Shown here: positions 63,422 to 64,000 of the stretch, piece by piece
Numbering within the stretch: position 1 is the stretch's first letter
How the letters are laid out: every line of letters starts with the position of its first letter
Source: Gymnorhina tibicen
Taxonomy: Eukaryota > Chordata > Aves > Passeriformes > Artamidae
DNA length: 64,000 nucleotides
Reading direction: 5' to 3'
Assembly: GCA_013399875.1 (NCBI GenBank)
Contig: VXAZ01008245.1
Span: 166,310 to 230,309 of the forward strand
Translations under genes and position numbers: made by a program
Notes under the pieces: model-generated
What the model saw: the letters and a program-made list of their open reading frames with translations, nothing else
The model's database searches: none
What the model was told of the DNA's origin: nothing

Positions 63422-64000
63422 TGTTGGAGGTTAGGATTTTTTTCTTTTTTTTCTCTCAGGGAATTTTCTCCCATTTGTTGCCTAGGGATGATAACGATAC
63501 TTAAGAGAGACAAAAGAAGTGGCCAAGATGGGGAAAAGGGGTGCAGTTGGTTGCAGTCTCTTAGCTGAGGGGCTGTCTCTTGGGAAGGGCAGAGATACCT
63601 GAGATTTTGGCTGGGGGATGAGGGGCTGGGCTTGGCTTTTCTCGCTCTCTCACTCTTGGGACTGGAGGTGAGCCAGTCAGGCTGCTGCTGTGGGAGGAAT
63701 TTGCTGCCACCAGAGAGCTCTGTCCTGCACGGCTTCTCCTTACTGTGGGGGAGCTTCCGCTCACAAGAGCAGCTGCTGCACTGGGACCTTTCCAACACCC
63801 GACCTCACCGGGAATGGGACCCCGATGCCCTCCTCTTTCCTGGCGGGCGCGTCTCCCTGGCTGCGTGAGGCAGCTGCTATGGAGAAGCCCGGCTGCCACT
63901 GCCCACCCCGCTGCTTTCTGCTGCTGCTCCGGGTTTTTTCACTACACTTTAACCCGATACTCTGTGTCTACCTGAGCCCCCGCGGTTCCTGCTACGGCTG
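63422..64000 (+). mobile_element. GC-rich ERVL-type LTR, cut by the window end
   Basis: The block starts with TGTTGG at 63,422, the expected 5'-TG terminus of a retroviral LTR. It shifts from a T-rich leader through GAGATTTTGGCTGGGGGATG (about 63,601) and GGACTGGAGGTGAGCCAGTC (about 63,660) to a GC-rich CTG/CCGGG-rich segment. The last 60 bases (TTTAACCCGATACTC, GAGCCCCCGCGGTTCCTG) resemble a large LTR family of class III (ERVL-like) elements repeated in passerine and other neoavian genomes. The element continues beyond the window, so its 3' end, polyadenylation signal and any internal genes cannot be judged. Frames overlapping here on both strands are chance products of LTR sequence. The alternative is a CpG-rich host promoter, which I rate less likely given the TG start and the family resemblance. 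The family name is from recall and needs a repeat-library search. Confidence 0.68.

Noticed and set aside
63403..63975. Open frames and a CpG-rich promoter-like look near the window end
   Set aside because: The TG start and block order fit an ERVL-type LTR better than a host gene promoter. The frames are on both strands and unrelated to known proteins.
1..64000. CRISPR arrays, operons, tRNA or rRNA genes, insertion sequences of bacterial type
   Set aside because: I saw no regularly spaced repeats, no tRNA B-box-type GGTTCGAATCC string in a cloverleaf context, and no dense gene packing. The DNA is vertebrate in character.

Overview
The window looks like bird nuclear DNA, most likely a neoavian and possibly a songbird. 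The evidence is its interspersed repeats. There are three CR1 LINE fragments with the typical avian 3' end (a CR1-type ATTCTATGATTCT-like terminus and the GGTTGGAAGGGACCTT block in antisense). There are also two well-supported endogenous-retrovirus LTRs and one doubtful one. Intergenic DNA is long and AT-leaning with no operon-like packing, so prokaryotic features are not expected and none were seen. The species, chromosome and neighbouring genes cannot be read from the sequence.

No complete host protein-coding gene is supported. Almost every reading frame is what chance would give in vertebrate non-coding DNA. The only recognisable protein is a decayed reverse-transcriptase fragment inside the CR1 copy at about 30.64-31.69 kb.

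Layout: 1-12.3 kb is unique non-coding DNA with AT-rich, homeodomain-motif-rich blocks and a perfect 14-bp palindrome of NK2-type sites at 6.76 kb. An antisense CR1 tail lies at 12.34-12.65 kb. Unique sequence follows to 30.6 kb, broken by an ancient sauropsid repeat fragment near 23.1 kb and a 24-bp tandem duplication at 28.1 kb. The 1-kb sense CR1 occupies 30.64-31.69 kb. A GC-rich island at 33.9-34.7 kb carries overlapping open frames. Between 35 and 57 kb are long AT-rich stretches (candidate conserved non-coding elements), a doubtful LTR-like remnant at 49.9-50.4 kb, small tandem duplications and a few splice-site-bounded exon candidates. An antisense ERV LTR with readable TATA box and polyadenylation signal lies at 57.4-57.9 kb. 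A CR1 tail is at 61.5 kb, a homeodomain/octamer motif cluster at 62.2 kb, and the window ends inside a GC-rich ERVL-type LTR starting at 63,422.

The likely biology is an intron of a very long gene or a gene desert between genes, with possible long-range enhancers and possible lncRNA exons. All exon and enhancer proposals are inference from motifs only. I found no convincing evidence of a previously undescribed system. The most useful leads are the GC-rich open block at 34 kb, the splice-bounded exon candidates at 44.7 and 54.7 kb, the short ORF ending in a poly(A) signal at 54.16 kb, and the palindrome-bearing AT-rich blocks.
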